64,000 bases of DNA. It comes from Sandaracinobacteroides sayramensis. Its GTDB lineage: Bacteria > Pseudomonadota > Alphaproteobacteria > Sphingomonadales > Sphingomonadaceae. Each line of letters opens with the position of its first letter. The first letter of the stretch is position 1. Positions 1 through 8,790 of the stretch are shown here, piece by piece. The translations under genes and the position numbers were made by a program. The DNA is taken from NCBI RefSeq assembly GCF_022014495.1, contig NZ_JAKLSQ010000024.1, forward strand, positions 99,415 through 163,414, read 5' to 3'. Under the pieces are notes generated by a model. It was not told where the DNA came from. It did not search any database and saw nothing but the letters and a program-made list of their open reading frames with translations.

Positions 1-453
1 CCCACCGATCAGGCCCACCACGATCCCCAGCCCCAGCGAGATCGCCATCGCCATGATCCCCAACCCCAAAGACGAGGTCGTGCCATGAACCAGCCGCGCA
101 TATTGATCGCGGCCATTCTCGTCGGTGCCCAACCAATGCTCGACCCCCGGCGGCAGGAAGGCCGCGCGCGAATCCGCTGCCAGCGGATCGATCCGGGTCA
201 GCAGCCCCGGTGCCAGTGTCGCCACCAGCAGCAGCGCGAGGAAGCCCCCCGCCAGCAGCAGGCCGAGCCGTTGCGCCTTCAGAAATGCCGCAAGGCGGGA
301 GACGGAATCCGAAACCCGCGTGTCCGGCTCTGCCAGCGCGATCTCGCCGGCGCCAGCCGTCAGGAACGGGGCAGGCAGATGGCCGGCGAAGCCATAGAGC
401 GACCGGGCTTCAAAGAGAGGTTCGGGATCAGGGCTGGCGTGCAGGCTCGACAT
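1..453 (-). CDS. ABC transporter permease, DppC/OppC type (partial, C-terminus beyond window)
   Basis: This is the N-terminal 151 codons of an inner-membrane permease of the dipeptide/nickel ABC family; the rest runs off the left edge. The start ATG at 453 gives MSSLHASPDPEPLF, then a cytoplasmic stretch and a first hydrophobic helix (AGGFLALLLVATLAPGLL). After that comes the typical DppC segment EHWLGTDENGRDQYARL followed by another hydrophobic run. It lies 24 bases after the flavin monooxygenase stop, in the same minus-strand operon as the DppB-type permease. It probably pairs with that permease to import a sulfur-containing compound. The ATPase subunits would lie to the left. Confidence 0.85.
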   Translation of the reverse strand, partial: MSSLHASPDPEPLFEARSLYGFAGHLPAPFLTAGAGEIALAEPDTRVSDSVSRLAAFLKAQRLGLLLAGGFLALLLVATLAPGLLTRIDPLAADSRAAFLPPGVEHWLGTDENGRDQYARLVHGTTSSLGLGIMAMAISLGLGIVVGLIGG

Positions 454-477
454 GGCGACTTTTCCTTCTCGTCTCTC

Positions 478-1833
478 TCAGGATGCGTCCTGCCTGCGCC
501 CAGCTTCCGGGGTGGCGAACTGGCTGTGCGGATATGGCAGGCCCAGATGATCGCGCAGCGTGGTGCCGGTATATTCGTGGCGGAACAGCCCACGCGCCCG
601 CAGGATCGGCACCACTTCATCCACGAAGATTTCCGCGCCGGAAGGGAACATGTCGGGCATCAGGTTGAAGCCGTCGGCGGCACCGGCGCGGAACCATTGC
701 TCCATCGTGTCGGCCACCTGTTCCGGGCTACCCACTACCAGCCGGTGGCCTGAACGGATCCGACGGGAGAGCTGGCGCACCGTCAACCCCTCGCGCCGGG
801 CGAGGTTCAGCTGCGCTTCCAGAAATCCATGCGAGCCGCGCTCGAAATCCACCACCTTGCCGATCTTCTCCCACGGCAGCGGCCCATCGAGGTCGAGTGC
901 GGACAGCGGCAGCCCGGTTCGTTGCGCGATCTGCCCGGCCAACCCCTGTTCGCCCAGCCAGCTGTCCAATTCGTCGCAGCGCCGCTGCGCTTCCCCCTCG
1001 GTGCTGCCGATCACGGTGGAAATGCCGGGCATGATCTTCAGATGATCGGGGTTGCGCCCCCAGCCCCGCGCGCGGGATTTCATCTCCTGATAAAAGGCGA
1101 TGCCGTCTTCCAGCGTCGTCTGGGTGGTGAAGATGGCATCGGCCCGGCGTGAGCCAAGCGCCTTGCCGCCTTCCGACGATCCGGCCTGCACGATCACCGG
1201 CCGCCCCTGCGGCGAGCGCGGCACGTTCAACGGCCCGCGCACCACGAAATGCGGGCCATGATGGTCGATCTCATGCACTTTGGCCGGGTCCGCATAGATC
1301 CCTGCTGCGGCGTCGCCGATGATGGCGTCATCTTCCCAGCTGTCCCAAAGCTTCACCACCACATCGACAAACTCGTCCGCACGACCATAGCGGTCGGCAT
1401 GGACGGGGGCACCTGCCAGCCCGAAGTTACGCGCGGCGGCGTCGCCTGCGTTGGTCACCACGTTCCATGCCGTACGACCGCCGCTGATATGATCGACCGA
1501 TTGCAGCCGCCGCGCGAGATTATAGGGGCTGTTGTAGCTGCTGGAGCAGGTGGCGATCACCCCGATGTGCGTGGTTGCCAGTGCCACCGCCGTCAGCAGC
1601 ACGGTCGGCTCCAGCCGCCCGGCTGGCTGGCTGCCGACATCACCGCCAAGGGCCGGTCCGTCCGCCAGAAAGATGGCGTCCAGCGTGCCGCGCTCAGAAA
1701 TCCGGGCGATATTCTGGTAGTAACTGACGTCCAGACAAGCCCTCGGCTCCACCTCCGCCTGCCGCCAGGCAGCCTGATGACCGCCATGGCCCAGAATATT
1801 CATCCCGATGCTCATATGTGCCTGTGCGGGCAT
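478..1833 (-). CDS. FMN-dependent monooxygenase, NtaA/SnaA/DszA family
   Basis: A 451-residue bacterial luciferase-like (LLM class) monooxygenase. Family members use FMNH2 from a separate reductase and O2 to cleave C-S or C-N bonds in compounds such as sulfones and sulfonates. The N-terminus MPAQAHMSIGMNILGHGGHQ, the SGGRTAWNVVTN core and the RNFGL segment are typical of the NtaA/SnaA/DszA branch. The start at 1833 has AAGGAG just upstream; an in-frame start at 1962 would overlap the previous gene. It lies between the acyl-CoA-dehydrogenase-like oxidoreductase and the DppC permease. The exact substrate cannot be read from sequence, and no flavin reductase gene is seen in the window. Confidence 0.88.
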   Translation of the reverse strand: MPAQAHMSIGMNILGHGGHQAAWRQAEVEPRACLDVSYYQNIARISERGTLDAIFLADGPALGGDVGSQPAGRLEPTVLLTAVALATTHIGVIATCSSSYNSPYNLARRLQSVDHISGGRTAWNVVTNAGDAAARNFGLAGAPVHADRYGRADEFVDVVVKLWDSWEDDAIIGDAAAGIYADPAKVHEIDHHGPHFVVRGPLNVPRSPQGRPVIVQAGSSEGGKALGSRRADAIFTTQTTLEDGIAFYQEMKSRARGWGRNPDHLKIMPGISTVIGSTEGEAQRRCDELDSWLGEQGLAGQIAQRTGLPLSALDLDGPLPWEKIGKVVDFERGSHGFLEAQLNLARREGLTVRQLSRRIRSGHRLVVGSPEQVADTMEQWFRAGAADGFNLMPDMFPSGAEIFVDEVVPILRARGLFRHEYTGTTLRDHLGLPYPHSQFATPEAGRRQDAS

Positions 1834-1858
1834 GGCGAACTCCTTCGGGTGGGTAGGC

Positions 1859-3160
1859 TCAGCCGGCCTGCGCGACGGGTTCGCGCACGGCCTCCGGCGT
1901 GGCGGCTGCGTCGGCGGAATCCGCAGAGGCGCCGTCTTTCTTCCACGCCTTGGCCCATTCATCGCGGAAATCGATTCCGTTCAGATAATGGTCCCCCAGC
2001 ACCCGCTCGCGCGCGATGGCCGGGTTGTGGGAGGCGAGCACGCGGGCGTTGCGCCAGTGCCGGTCCAGCCGGCGGCTCTCCTGCGCGGCAGAGGCGCCGC
2101 CCACTTCGAACAGCAATGTGGCCACCTGCGGCACCAGTTCGATCAGAACCTGCTGGCCCTGATAGGAACGGCGGTCAGTCTCGGCGAGCGGCTCGTTCAG
2201 GTCGGCCCCGGCCAGATAGGCCTCATGCGCCGCCTGCAGCGATTCCGATACGCTGTCGACGATGGCCTCGGCAGCGAACACCTGCGAGGCGATGCGCCCG
2301 ATCACCCGCTGCACGAGCGGATCCTTGCGGGGCTCCGAAAGGCCTGGAACGCCGAATTGCCTCGTCTTGCCATGCACGAAGGCGATGGCGTCGCGCTTCA
2401 CGGCCCGGGCGATCCCGGCCAGCGCCGCCAGATGGAACTGCTGGTAAAAGGCGGAAATATAGGAATCCGCGCGATACTCGCCGGGGTTGAAGCGGCGCAG
2501 GAAATTCTCCTCGAACACCTCGACATTTTCGAAACGGGTGGTGCCGCTTGCCGTTAAGCGCTGCCCGAAACCGTCCCAGTCGTCGATCAGGCTCACGCCG
2601 GGCGCGTCGGTCGGAACCAGCACCGAAACCCGTTCCTCGCCTTCCTTGGCGGCTGCCGACACCCAGTCGGCATAGAGCGTGCCGGTGCAATAATATTTCT
2701 CACCGTCCAGCAACCAGCGGTCGCCATCCCGGCGCAGGTCCAGCGTGGTTTCGGTGGCCGTGGTGCGCTCCGCCATGGCCGCTCCCACTGTCTGCCCGGC
2801 GACGATGCGGGGGAACCAGCGCTCCCGCGCAGCGGTGTCGTCGCTGTTCAGCCGGATTTCCACGAAGGCGAAATGCGCGCGGAAAATCTGCACGAGGTTG
2901 GAATCCGCCTCCCCCAGCTCCACCAGCAGGCGGAACAGCTGTGGCAGCGTCGCGCCCGAGCCGCCCTCCGCCACCGGGATGCGGATGGCCCCGAAGCCCG
3001 CCTCGCGCAGCGCTTTCGCTTCCCCGTAGGGCAGCTTGCGCTCGATTTCCCGCTCGACCGCCCCGTCGGCGATGCGCTGGAAGACCGGGCGAAAACGGGC
3101 AGCCAGCTCTTCATAGGCAGGCGGCGCAGTGCGGCGGCCGGGCAGGTCGATAACGGTCAT
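1859..3160 (-). CDS. Acyl-CoA dehydrogenase-fold flavin monooxygenase, SfnB/DszC-like
   Basis: A 433-residue protein of the acyl-CoA dehydrogenase fold. It resembles the SfnB/DszC (sulfur acquisition oxidoreductase) branch, which works as an FMNH2-dependent monooxygenase on organosulfur substrates. Visible signs are the helical N-terminal domain (EGGSGATLPQLFRLLVELGEA, HFAFVEIRL), the mid-domain DGEKYYCTG and the C-terminal LFEVGGASA/RHWRNARV region. A DszC-like enzyme next to an LLM monooxygenase is the usual arrangement for stepwise S-oxidation and C-S cleavage. It is 45 bases downstream of the DppB permease and 25 upstream of the LLM gene, so co-transcription is likely. The substrate is unknown. 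Confidence 0.85.
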   Translation of the reverse strand: MTVIDLPGRRTAPPAYEELAARFRPVFQRIADGAVEREIERKLPYGEAKALREAGFGAIRIPVAEGGSGATLPQLFRLLVELGEADSNLVQIFRAHFAFVEIRLNSDDTAARERWFPRIVAGQTVGAAMAERTTATETTLDLRRDGDRWLLDGEKYYCTGTLYADWVSAAAKEGEERVSVLVPTDAPGVSLIDDWDGFGQRLTASGTTRFENVEVFEENFLRRFNPGEYRADSYISAFYQQFHLAALAGIARAVKRDAIAFVHGKTRQFGVPGLSEPRKDPLVQRVIGRIASQVFAAEAIVDSVSESLQAAHEAYLAGADLNEPLAETDRRSYQGQQVLIELVPQVATLLFEVGGASAAQESRRLDRHWRNARVLASHNPAIARERVLGDHYLNGIDFRDEWAKAWKKDGASADSADAAATPEAVREPVAQAG

Positions 3161-3205
3161 GGAGATGTCCTTCGAATGGCGAACGAATGAACTGGAAACG
3201 GCGCT

Positions 3206-4153
3206 TCATGCCGAGACCGTCCGGGGGTCGATCAGCGCGCCGATCAGGTCGACGAGGATGCTGGCAACGACATAGGCGAGCGCCGTCAACAGCGTCACGC
3301 CCACCACCACGGGCAGATCGCCGGCATTGGCGGCGTCCACCATCAGCCGGCCGATCCCCGGCCGGGCGAACAGCGATTCCGTGATCACCGCGCCACCGAT
3401 CAGGAGGGCCAGAAAGAAGCCCGCCAGCGTCAGCACCGGGGTTGCGGCATGGCGAAGGGCGTGGCGCAACCGCACCCCCGCATCTGAAAGCCCCCGGCTC
3501 CGCGCGGTGAGGATGAAGGGCTGTTCCAGCACATCTTCCAGCCCCTCGCGCAGGATCTGCGACATCACCGCCGCCAGCGGCAGCGCCATGGTCAAGGCCG
3601 GCAGCACCAGCCCGCGCCAGCCCGGCCCGTTCACAATGGGGAACAGCGGCAGCCACACCGAAAAGGCCAGCAGCAGCACCAGCCCGATCACGAACACCGG
3701 CATCGCGATCAGGATCAGCTCGCTCGTGGAGGCAATGGCCCGCCGTGCCTCGCCGCGCCTTCCGGGAAGCGGGCGCGCTGTTGCCACGGCGACAACGATC
3801 GCCAGCACCACCGAAACCGCAGCCGCACTCAGCGCCAGCGCGATGGTGGGCACAAGCTGGCGGCCGATGGCGTCGGCGACCGGAATGCGCAGGCGATAGG
3901 ATTGCCCCAGGTTGCCCTGCGTCAGCCGCAGCAGGAAATCCCCATATTGCGCGACCAGCGGCCGATCGAGGCCGTATTCCGCGCGCACCTTGGCAATCTG
4001 CGCCTCGCTGGGCATCGCATCCGGCCCGCCCAATATGGCAATTGCGGTGTCTCCCCCTGCCAGATGCATCATCAGGAATGTCAGCGTCGCCGCCGCCCAC
4101 AACACCACGGCGCCCGCGAGCAGCCGGGTGGCCAGGAACCGCGCAATCGTCAC
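3206..4153 (-). CDS. ABC transporter permease, DppB/OppB type
   Basis: An inner-membrane permease of the dipeptide/oligopeptide/nickel ABC family, about 315 residues from a GTG start at 4153. The start is inferred because translation from there begins (M)TIARFLATRLLAGAVVLWAAATLTFLMMHLAGGD, the usual DppB N-terminus. An upstream in-frame ATG at 4309 would add an atypical Arg/Cys-rich tail. The C-terminal half holds the EAA-type loop and FFLALLIGGAVITESLFARPGIGRLMVDA. It heads a minus-strand operon with two flavin monooxygenases and a DppC-type permease, which suggests import of an organosulfur compound rather than ordinary peptides. Confidence 0.87.
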   Translation of the reverse strand: MTIARFLATRLLAGAVVLWAAATLTFLMMHLAGGDTAIAILGGPDAMPSEAQIAKVRAEYGLDRPLVAQYGDFLLRLTQGNLGQSYRLRIPVADAIGRQLVPTIALALSAAAVSVVLAIVVAVATARPLPGRRGEARRAIASTSELILIAMPVFVIGLVLLLAFSVWLPLFPIVNGPGWRGLVLPALTMALPLAAVMSQILREGLEDVLEQPFILTARSRGLSDAGVRLRHALRHAATPVLTLAGFFLALLIGGAVITESLFARPGIGRLMVDAANAGDLPVVVGVTLLTALAYVVASILVDLIGALIDPRTVSA

Positions 4154-4493
4154 GAAGCTGACCGACCGCCAACGGGTCCTGACGGCATTCGCACGGCGCT
4201 GGGTGCATCTGGTATCATGCGCTTCCCCACATGGCAGCAACGGAAAACCGGGCGAACGGCAAGCCGTCCGGCGGCACCAAGAGGTGTCAGCCCGGTTCCG
4301 GGTGGGCAATCAAACATTCCTTAGTGAATTGATAGATTTTATGCATGTCGACAAAAACACTATCAGGCTTATCCGTGTCCCGTGCATCGAAGAATCTTAA
4401 GGGCAGAATGCAGTATCCGATCAGATCGAAGCAGGCCCGACGCTGCGATGAAGCCGATCAACCAGATATAGAGAAGCACGGATACGCAGCAGG
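4154..4493. promoter_or_regulatory. Divergent intergenic region between dppB-type and ABC exporter operons
   Basis: A 340-base spacer between two divergently read operons, with no gene recognised. The part around 4318-4375 is AT-richer than its surroundings and contains TGATAGATTTT (4330-4340) and a nearby ACTATCAGG. The same 11-mer recurs in the promoter region of the TonB receptor at 15086-15096, so this may be a shared operator of the sulfur block. Promoter hexamers were not assigned with confidence. Confidence 0.5.
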
Positions 4494-6380
4494 ATGACGG
4501 CAGCAGGAACAGGCGCGGCAACCAGCACCGGAGCGCCGGCCGCCACGTCCGTTTCAGGCGCGTTGGACGAGCTGGGAATCGACCGCGCCATCGCCCCGCG
4601 CACGCTGCGCCGTGTCGTCTCACTCGCCGGGCCCTATCGGCTGCGCTTCACGCTGGCGATGGCTGCGTGCCTCGTGGCGGCGCTGGCCAATCTCGCGCTG
4701 CCACTGCTTCTGGGCCATTCTGTGGACCAGGTTTCGCATATTCATCCAGGCGACGCCTTCGAACCCGGCCCGCTGTTGTGGACGGCCGGACTGCTGCTGC
4801 TCGCCACCGCGACGCGCGGCCTGTTCCAGATGATCGCGGGCTACCAGGCTGAAACCGTGGGGCAGAATATCGGGCGCGATCTGCGCCTCGCCTATTTCGA
4901 AAAGCTGCAACGGCTGGAGTACAGCTTCCATGACCGCATCCATTCCGGTGACCTCATCACGCGCGGCATGCTGGATCTGGAAGGCGTGCGCGGCTTTCTG
5001 GAAGTCGGCGTGCAGCGCATCGTGCAGCTGGCACTGTTGCTGGGCGTCGGCGGCTGGCTGATGCTGCGGCGCGACACCGTGCTGGCGCTGCTAATCCTGG
5101 GCTCGGTTCCGCTGATCGGCCTGCTGGCGGGGCGGATGGGCATTCGCCTGCGCCTCGCCTGGACCCGATTGCAGCAGCGGATGGCGGTGCTGACCAGGGT
5201 GATGGAGGAAAATCTGCAGGGCGCGCGGCTGGTGCGGGTGTTTCCCGCGCGGGACCAGCAGATGCAGCTGTTCGACGAGGCCGCCGAGGCGGCGATGGGC
5301 TATGCCAACCAGCGGATCGAGGTGCGCTCGCTGTCGATGGCGCAGATCAACGGCGTCTATTACGCGGCCATGCTGCTGGTGCTGGCCGTCGGCGCGTCAC
5401 GCGTGCAATCCGGGCAGATCAGTGTCGGCAACTTCGCCGAATTCCTCGCCTATATGACGATCCTGCAAGTGCCGGTGCGGCAGATCAGCATGATCATGAA
5501 CGCGGCAGCCCGCGCGGTCTCCTCGGGCGCGCGCCTGTTCGAGATCCTGGATCGGGAGCCTTCCATCCACGACACGCCCGGCGCCCTTCCCCTGCCCGTC
5601 GGGCCGGTCGCGCTGCAGGTCGAGCATGTCTCGTTCCGCTATCAGGGGGCCAATTATCCCGTGCTGCGCGATATCGATTTCACCGTCGTGCCGGGCCGGG
5701 TGCTGGGGATCGTGGGCCCGGCGGGTGCCGGCAAGTCCAGCCTCGCACATCTGATAGCCCGCTTCTACGACGTTACCTCCGGTGCCATCCGCATCGGCGA
5801 CGTCGACATCCGCGACGCCACGCTGGATTCGGTGCGGCGGCAGGTGGCGATCGTGCAGCAGGATGTGTTCCTGTTCGACGACAGCCTTGCCGCCAACATC
5901 GCCTACGGCGAACCGCTCAGTCCCGGCGAGCGTGTCCGGCAATCGGCCGCCGTCGCCCAGCTGGAGCCGCATGTCGCGGCGCTTCCTCTGCGCTATCGCA
6001 CACGCGTCGGAGAACGCGGCAGCGGCCTGTCGGGTGGGCAGCGCCAGCGCGTGGCCGTCGCCCGCGCCCTTGCAACCGACGCCTCGGTGCTGATCCTCGA
6101 CGATGCCACCTCCGCGCTCGACGCCGCCACCGACCATGCCTTGCGAGACGCCCTGCGCCGATTCACTGCGGCCCGCGCCACCATCGTCATTTCCCATCGC
6201 GTCGCCTCCGTCGCTCACGCGGACGAGATACTGGTGCTGGAACAGGGCGCCATCGTCGAACGCGGCACGCATGACGAGCTGCTGGCACTTGGCGGCCATT
6301 ATGCCGGCCTCCACGCCATGCAGACCCGGCGCGAACCCGACGACTCAACCCCCGCGACCTCGCAAGAGCTGGTGCCATGA
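4494..6380 (+). CDS. Heterodimeric ABC exporter, subunit 1 (TMD-NBD fusion, degenerate catalytic site)
   Basis: A 628-residue half-transporter. It has an N-terminal six-helix exporter domain (about residues 40-330) and a C-terminal ATPase with Walker A GPAGAGKSS (about 406), signature LSGGQRQR (about 511), Walker B LILDDATS (about 533) and H-loop ISHR. The usual catalytic glutamate after Walker B is Asp (DD instead of DE), the hallmark of the degenerate-site subunit in heterodimeric exporters of the MdlAB/TM287-288/BmrCD kind. It overlaps the next gene by four bases (ATGA), so the two are probably made in equal amounts. The cargo is unknown. Position beside the sulfur genes hints at export of a by-product, but this is inference. 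Confidence 0.92.
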   Translation: MTAAGTGAATSTGAPAATSVSGALDELGIDRAIAPRTLRRVVSLAGPYRLRFTLAMAACLVAALANLALPLLLGHSVDQVSHIHPGDAFEPGPLLWTAGLLLLATATRGLFQMIAGYQAETVGQNIGRDLRLAYFEKLQRLEYSFHDRIHSGDLITRGMLDLEGVRGFLEVGVQRIVQLALLLGVGGWLMLRRDTVLALLILGSVPLIGLLAGRMGIRLRLAWTRLQQRMAVLTRVMEENLQGARLVRVFPARDQQMQLFDEAAEAAMGYANQRIEVRSLSMAQINGVYYAAMLLVLAVGASRVQSGQISVGNFAEFLAYMTILQVPVRQISMIMNAAARAVSSGARLFEILDREPSIHDTPGALPLPVGPVALQVEHVSFRYQGANYPVLRDIDFTVVPGRVLGIVGPAGAGKSSLAHLIARFYDVTSGAIRIGDVDIRDATLDSVRRQVAIVQQDVFLFDDSLAANIAYGEPLSPGERVRQSAAVAQLEPHVAALPLRYRTRVGERGSGLSGGQRQRVAVARALATDASVLILDDATSALDAATDHALRDALRRFTAARATIVISHRVASVAHADEILVLEQGAIVERGTHDELLALGGHYAGLHAMQTRREPDDSTPATSQELVP

Positions 6381-8215
6381 CCACCCTGCTCTCCCGCGAC
6401 GCCGATGCCGAACTGGAGCGCGAGGACGAAGCCGCGCGAACCGCGCTGCTGTCCGAGCGCGAGCAGATCTTCGGCCGCTTCGAATCCGGCCTGTTCGGGC
6501 GGCTGAAACCATTCGTCCGCCCGCATCGCACGCTTCTGCTGGCGGCCATCGTTGCCATCCTCTGCTTCGTAGCGGCGCAGCTCGCCATCCCGCTGCTGAT
6601 CCGTGCAACTGTGGACAGCATCACCGGCAAGGCGGGCAGCTATCCGCTGGCGTGGGTGTTCGCGGCGTTCGCGCTGCTGGTGCTGCTGAACTCGCTTGCC
6701 AATTACTGGAGCGACATGACGGCCTCACGCTTGGCCCAGCGCATCATCTTCGATCTGCGCCGCGCCATGTTCGCGCATCTGCAACTTGTGTCTCAGGGCG
6801 CGATGGACGGCAGCCATGTCGGCCGCATCATGTCGCGGCTGCAGGGCGATGTGAACGCGGTGCAGGAATTCTTCGAAACCTCCGTGACGGCAGTGGGCGA
6901 TTTCGTCCTGCTGTTGGGGATCGTGATCGCGCTGTTCCTGCTGGAATGGCGGTTGGCCCTCCTCACCCTGCTGCTGGCGCCCATGCTGCTGGCGGTGCGT
7001 GCGCTGTGGCTGCCCCGCGCCCGTGCCGCCTTCACGGGCGCGCGCGACAGCAGTTCCATAGTGAACGGTGCCCTGGCGGAAAACATCAACGGCGTTCGCG
7101 TGGTACAGGGGATGCGCCGCGAGAAGCTGAACCTGGAGGATTTCGACCGCAAGGCGACCGCCAACCGCGATGCGCAGCTGCGCGCGGCCTGGTCGGCACA
7201 GGTGCTGGTACCGGCGGTGGACATCGCGACCGGCCTTGCCATGGTGATCGTCACGCTGGGCGGCGGCTGGCTGCTGTGGCAGGGCCGGATCGACATCGGG
7301 GTCGTCGTCGCCTTCATCTTCTATGTGCAGCGCTTCTTCGATCCCGTGCGCACGCTCTCCCAACAATATACCATGGCGCAGCGCGCCGCGACGTCGGCGC
7401 GGCGCATCTTCGAAGTCATCGACGTGCCGCTGGAGATCATGGAGAAGCCCGGCGCGCCCGCGCTCCGCGGCGATCCGCCCACGGTGGAATTCCGCGACGT
7501 ACGCTTTGGCTACCAGCGCGGCCGCCCGATCCTCGACGGTTTCAACCTGACGGTCCACGCTGGAGAGACGCTTGCCATCGTCGGCCCCACCGGCTCGGGC
7601 AAGAGCAGCGTCGCGGCGCTCGCCTGCCGGCTGTACGACGTGTGGGATGGTGCGGTGCTGGTGGGCGGACAGGATCTGCGCGACGTGTCGCGACAGTCCA
7701 TCGGGCGCAAGCTGCTGATGGTGTTGCAGGAACCGTTCCTGTTCACGGGCACCATCGCGGACAATATCCGCTTTGCCTCAAACGCCACGCGCGCGCAGAT
7801 TGTGGCGGCTGCGAAGGCGGTGCAGGCGGATGCCTTCATCACCGCGCTGCCGCAGGGCTATGATACGCCCCTGGACCAACGCGGGCAGAATCTGTCGGTC
7901 GGCCAGCGCCAGCTGATCAGCTTCGCGCGCGCGCTGGTGGCCGACCCTGCCATCCTGATCCTGGACGAAGCGACCGCCAGCATCGACAGCGTGGCCGAGG
8001 CCCGCATCCAGCAGGCGCTGCGCGTGCTCCTGAAAGGCCGCACCGCGATCCTGATCGCTCACCGCCTCGCCACAGTGCGCGACGCGGACCGCATCATCGT
8101 GCTGCAGGACGGCGCTATCCTGGAACAGGGCAGCCCGATCGAATTGCTGGCGTCGGGCGGGCTTTATGCCGGGTTGTACCGGCACAATTTCGAATCCTTC
8201 GATGAGGCCGGGTAA
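6377..8215 (+). CDS. Heterodimeric ABC exporter, subunit 2 (TMD-NBD fusion, catalytic Glu present)
   Basis: A 612-residue partner of the preceding half-transporter: exporter membrane domain (about 55-340) followed by an ATPase with Walker A GPTGSGKSS (about 402), Walker B LILDEATAS with the catalytic Glu (about 525) and H-loop IAHR. Its signature is LSVGQRQL rather than LSGGQ (about 505). In a head-to-tail NBD dimer this altered signature would face the DD Walker B of subunit 1. One ATP site would then be degenerate and the other canonical. The start overlaps the upstream stop by four bases, and the stop overlaps the next gene by one base. Confidence 0.92.
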   Translation: MTTLLSRDADAELEREDEAARTALLSEREQIFGRFESGLFGRLKPFVRPHRTLLLAAIVAILCFVAAQLAIPLLIRATVDSITGKAGSYPLAWVFAAFALLVLLNSLANYWSDMTASRLAQRIIFDLRRAMFAHLQLVSQGAMDGSHVGRIMSRLQGDVNAVQEFFETSVTAVGDFVLLLGIVIALFLLEWRLALLTLLLAPMLLAVRALWLPRARAAFTGARDSSSIVNGALAENINGVRVVQGMRREKLNLEDFDRKATANRDAQLRAAWSAQVLVPAVDIATGLAMVIVTLGGGWLLWQGRIDIGVVVAFIFYVQRFFDPVRTLSQQYTMAQRAATSARRIFEVIDVPLEIMEKPGAPALRGDPPTVEFRDVRFGYQRGRPILDGFNLTVHAGETLAIVGPTGSGKSSVAALACRLYDVWDGAVLVGGQDLRDVSRQSIGRKLLMVLQEPFLFTGTIADNIRFASNATRAQIVAAAKAVQADAFITALPQGYDTPLDQRGQNLSVGQRQLISFARALVADPAILILDEATASIDSVAEARIQQALRVLLKGRTAILIAHRLATVRDADRIIVLQDGAILEQGSPIELLASGGLYAGLYRHNFESFDEAG

Positions 8216-8790
8216 TGATGATCCTGCGCGACGCACTGCCCCGGGATTCCGATGCGCTTGGCGAGCTGCACGTCCACAGCTGGATCGAAAGCTACACCGG
8301 GCTCATCGATCCGCAGATCCTTTCCGGCCTGTCGGTGCCAGACCGGTCGGCAAGCTGGCGGCGGATGATCGAGACGCCCCAGCCGCGCAGCCGAATCCTC
8401 CTCCTGGAACGGGAGGGCGCGCTGCTGGGCTTCGGTGCCGCGGGCGCACAGCGCAATCGTTCGCTGGCTAGCCAGGGCTATGACGGCGAGATCGCAGCGA
8501 TCTACCTGCTGAAGGCCGCGCAAGGCACCGGCGATGGACGGCGGCTGTTCACGGCGCTCGCGCAGTCGCTGGCGGAGCAGGGCTTTCGCGCCCACGCCCT
8601 CTGGGTCCTCACGGAAAACCGGCCGGCGCGCGGCTTCTATGAGCGGTTGGGCGGCCGGCTGCTCAGCCTGTCGCGACCGCTGCCGCATCTCGGCGGGCCA
8701 GAAGAGGTTGCCTATGGCTGGCGCGATCTCCGCCCCCTGCCTGCAAACCCCGACAATCCGAACTGCACCAACAGGAAAGGCACAGGATAA
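8215..8790 (+). CDS. GNAT-family N-acetyltransferase
   Basis: A 191-residue GNAT acetyltransferase. The first strand reads MMILRDALPRDSDALGELHVHSW. The acetyl-CoA binding region is represented by EIAAIYLLKAAQGTGDGRRLFTAL (pyrophosphate loop of Q/RxxGxG/A type). It is followed by ALWVLTENRPARGFYERLGG, the conserved N..A..FYE.LG motif that closes the fold. The acceptor substrate is unknown. The gene starts within the TAATG junction with the ABC exporter stop and ends in a similar TAATG junction with the aldo/keto reductase, so all four genes look like one transcription unit. Confidence 0.85.
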   Translation: MMILRDALPRDSDALGELHVHSWIESYTGLIDPQILSGLSVPDRSASWRRMIETPQPRSRILLLEREGALLGFGAAGAQRNRSLASQGYDGEIAAIYLLKAAQGTGDGRRLFTALAQSLAEQGFRAHALWVLTENRPARGFYERLGGRLLSLSRPLPHLGGPEEVAYGWRDLRPLPANPDNPNCTNRKGTG

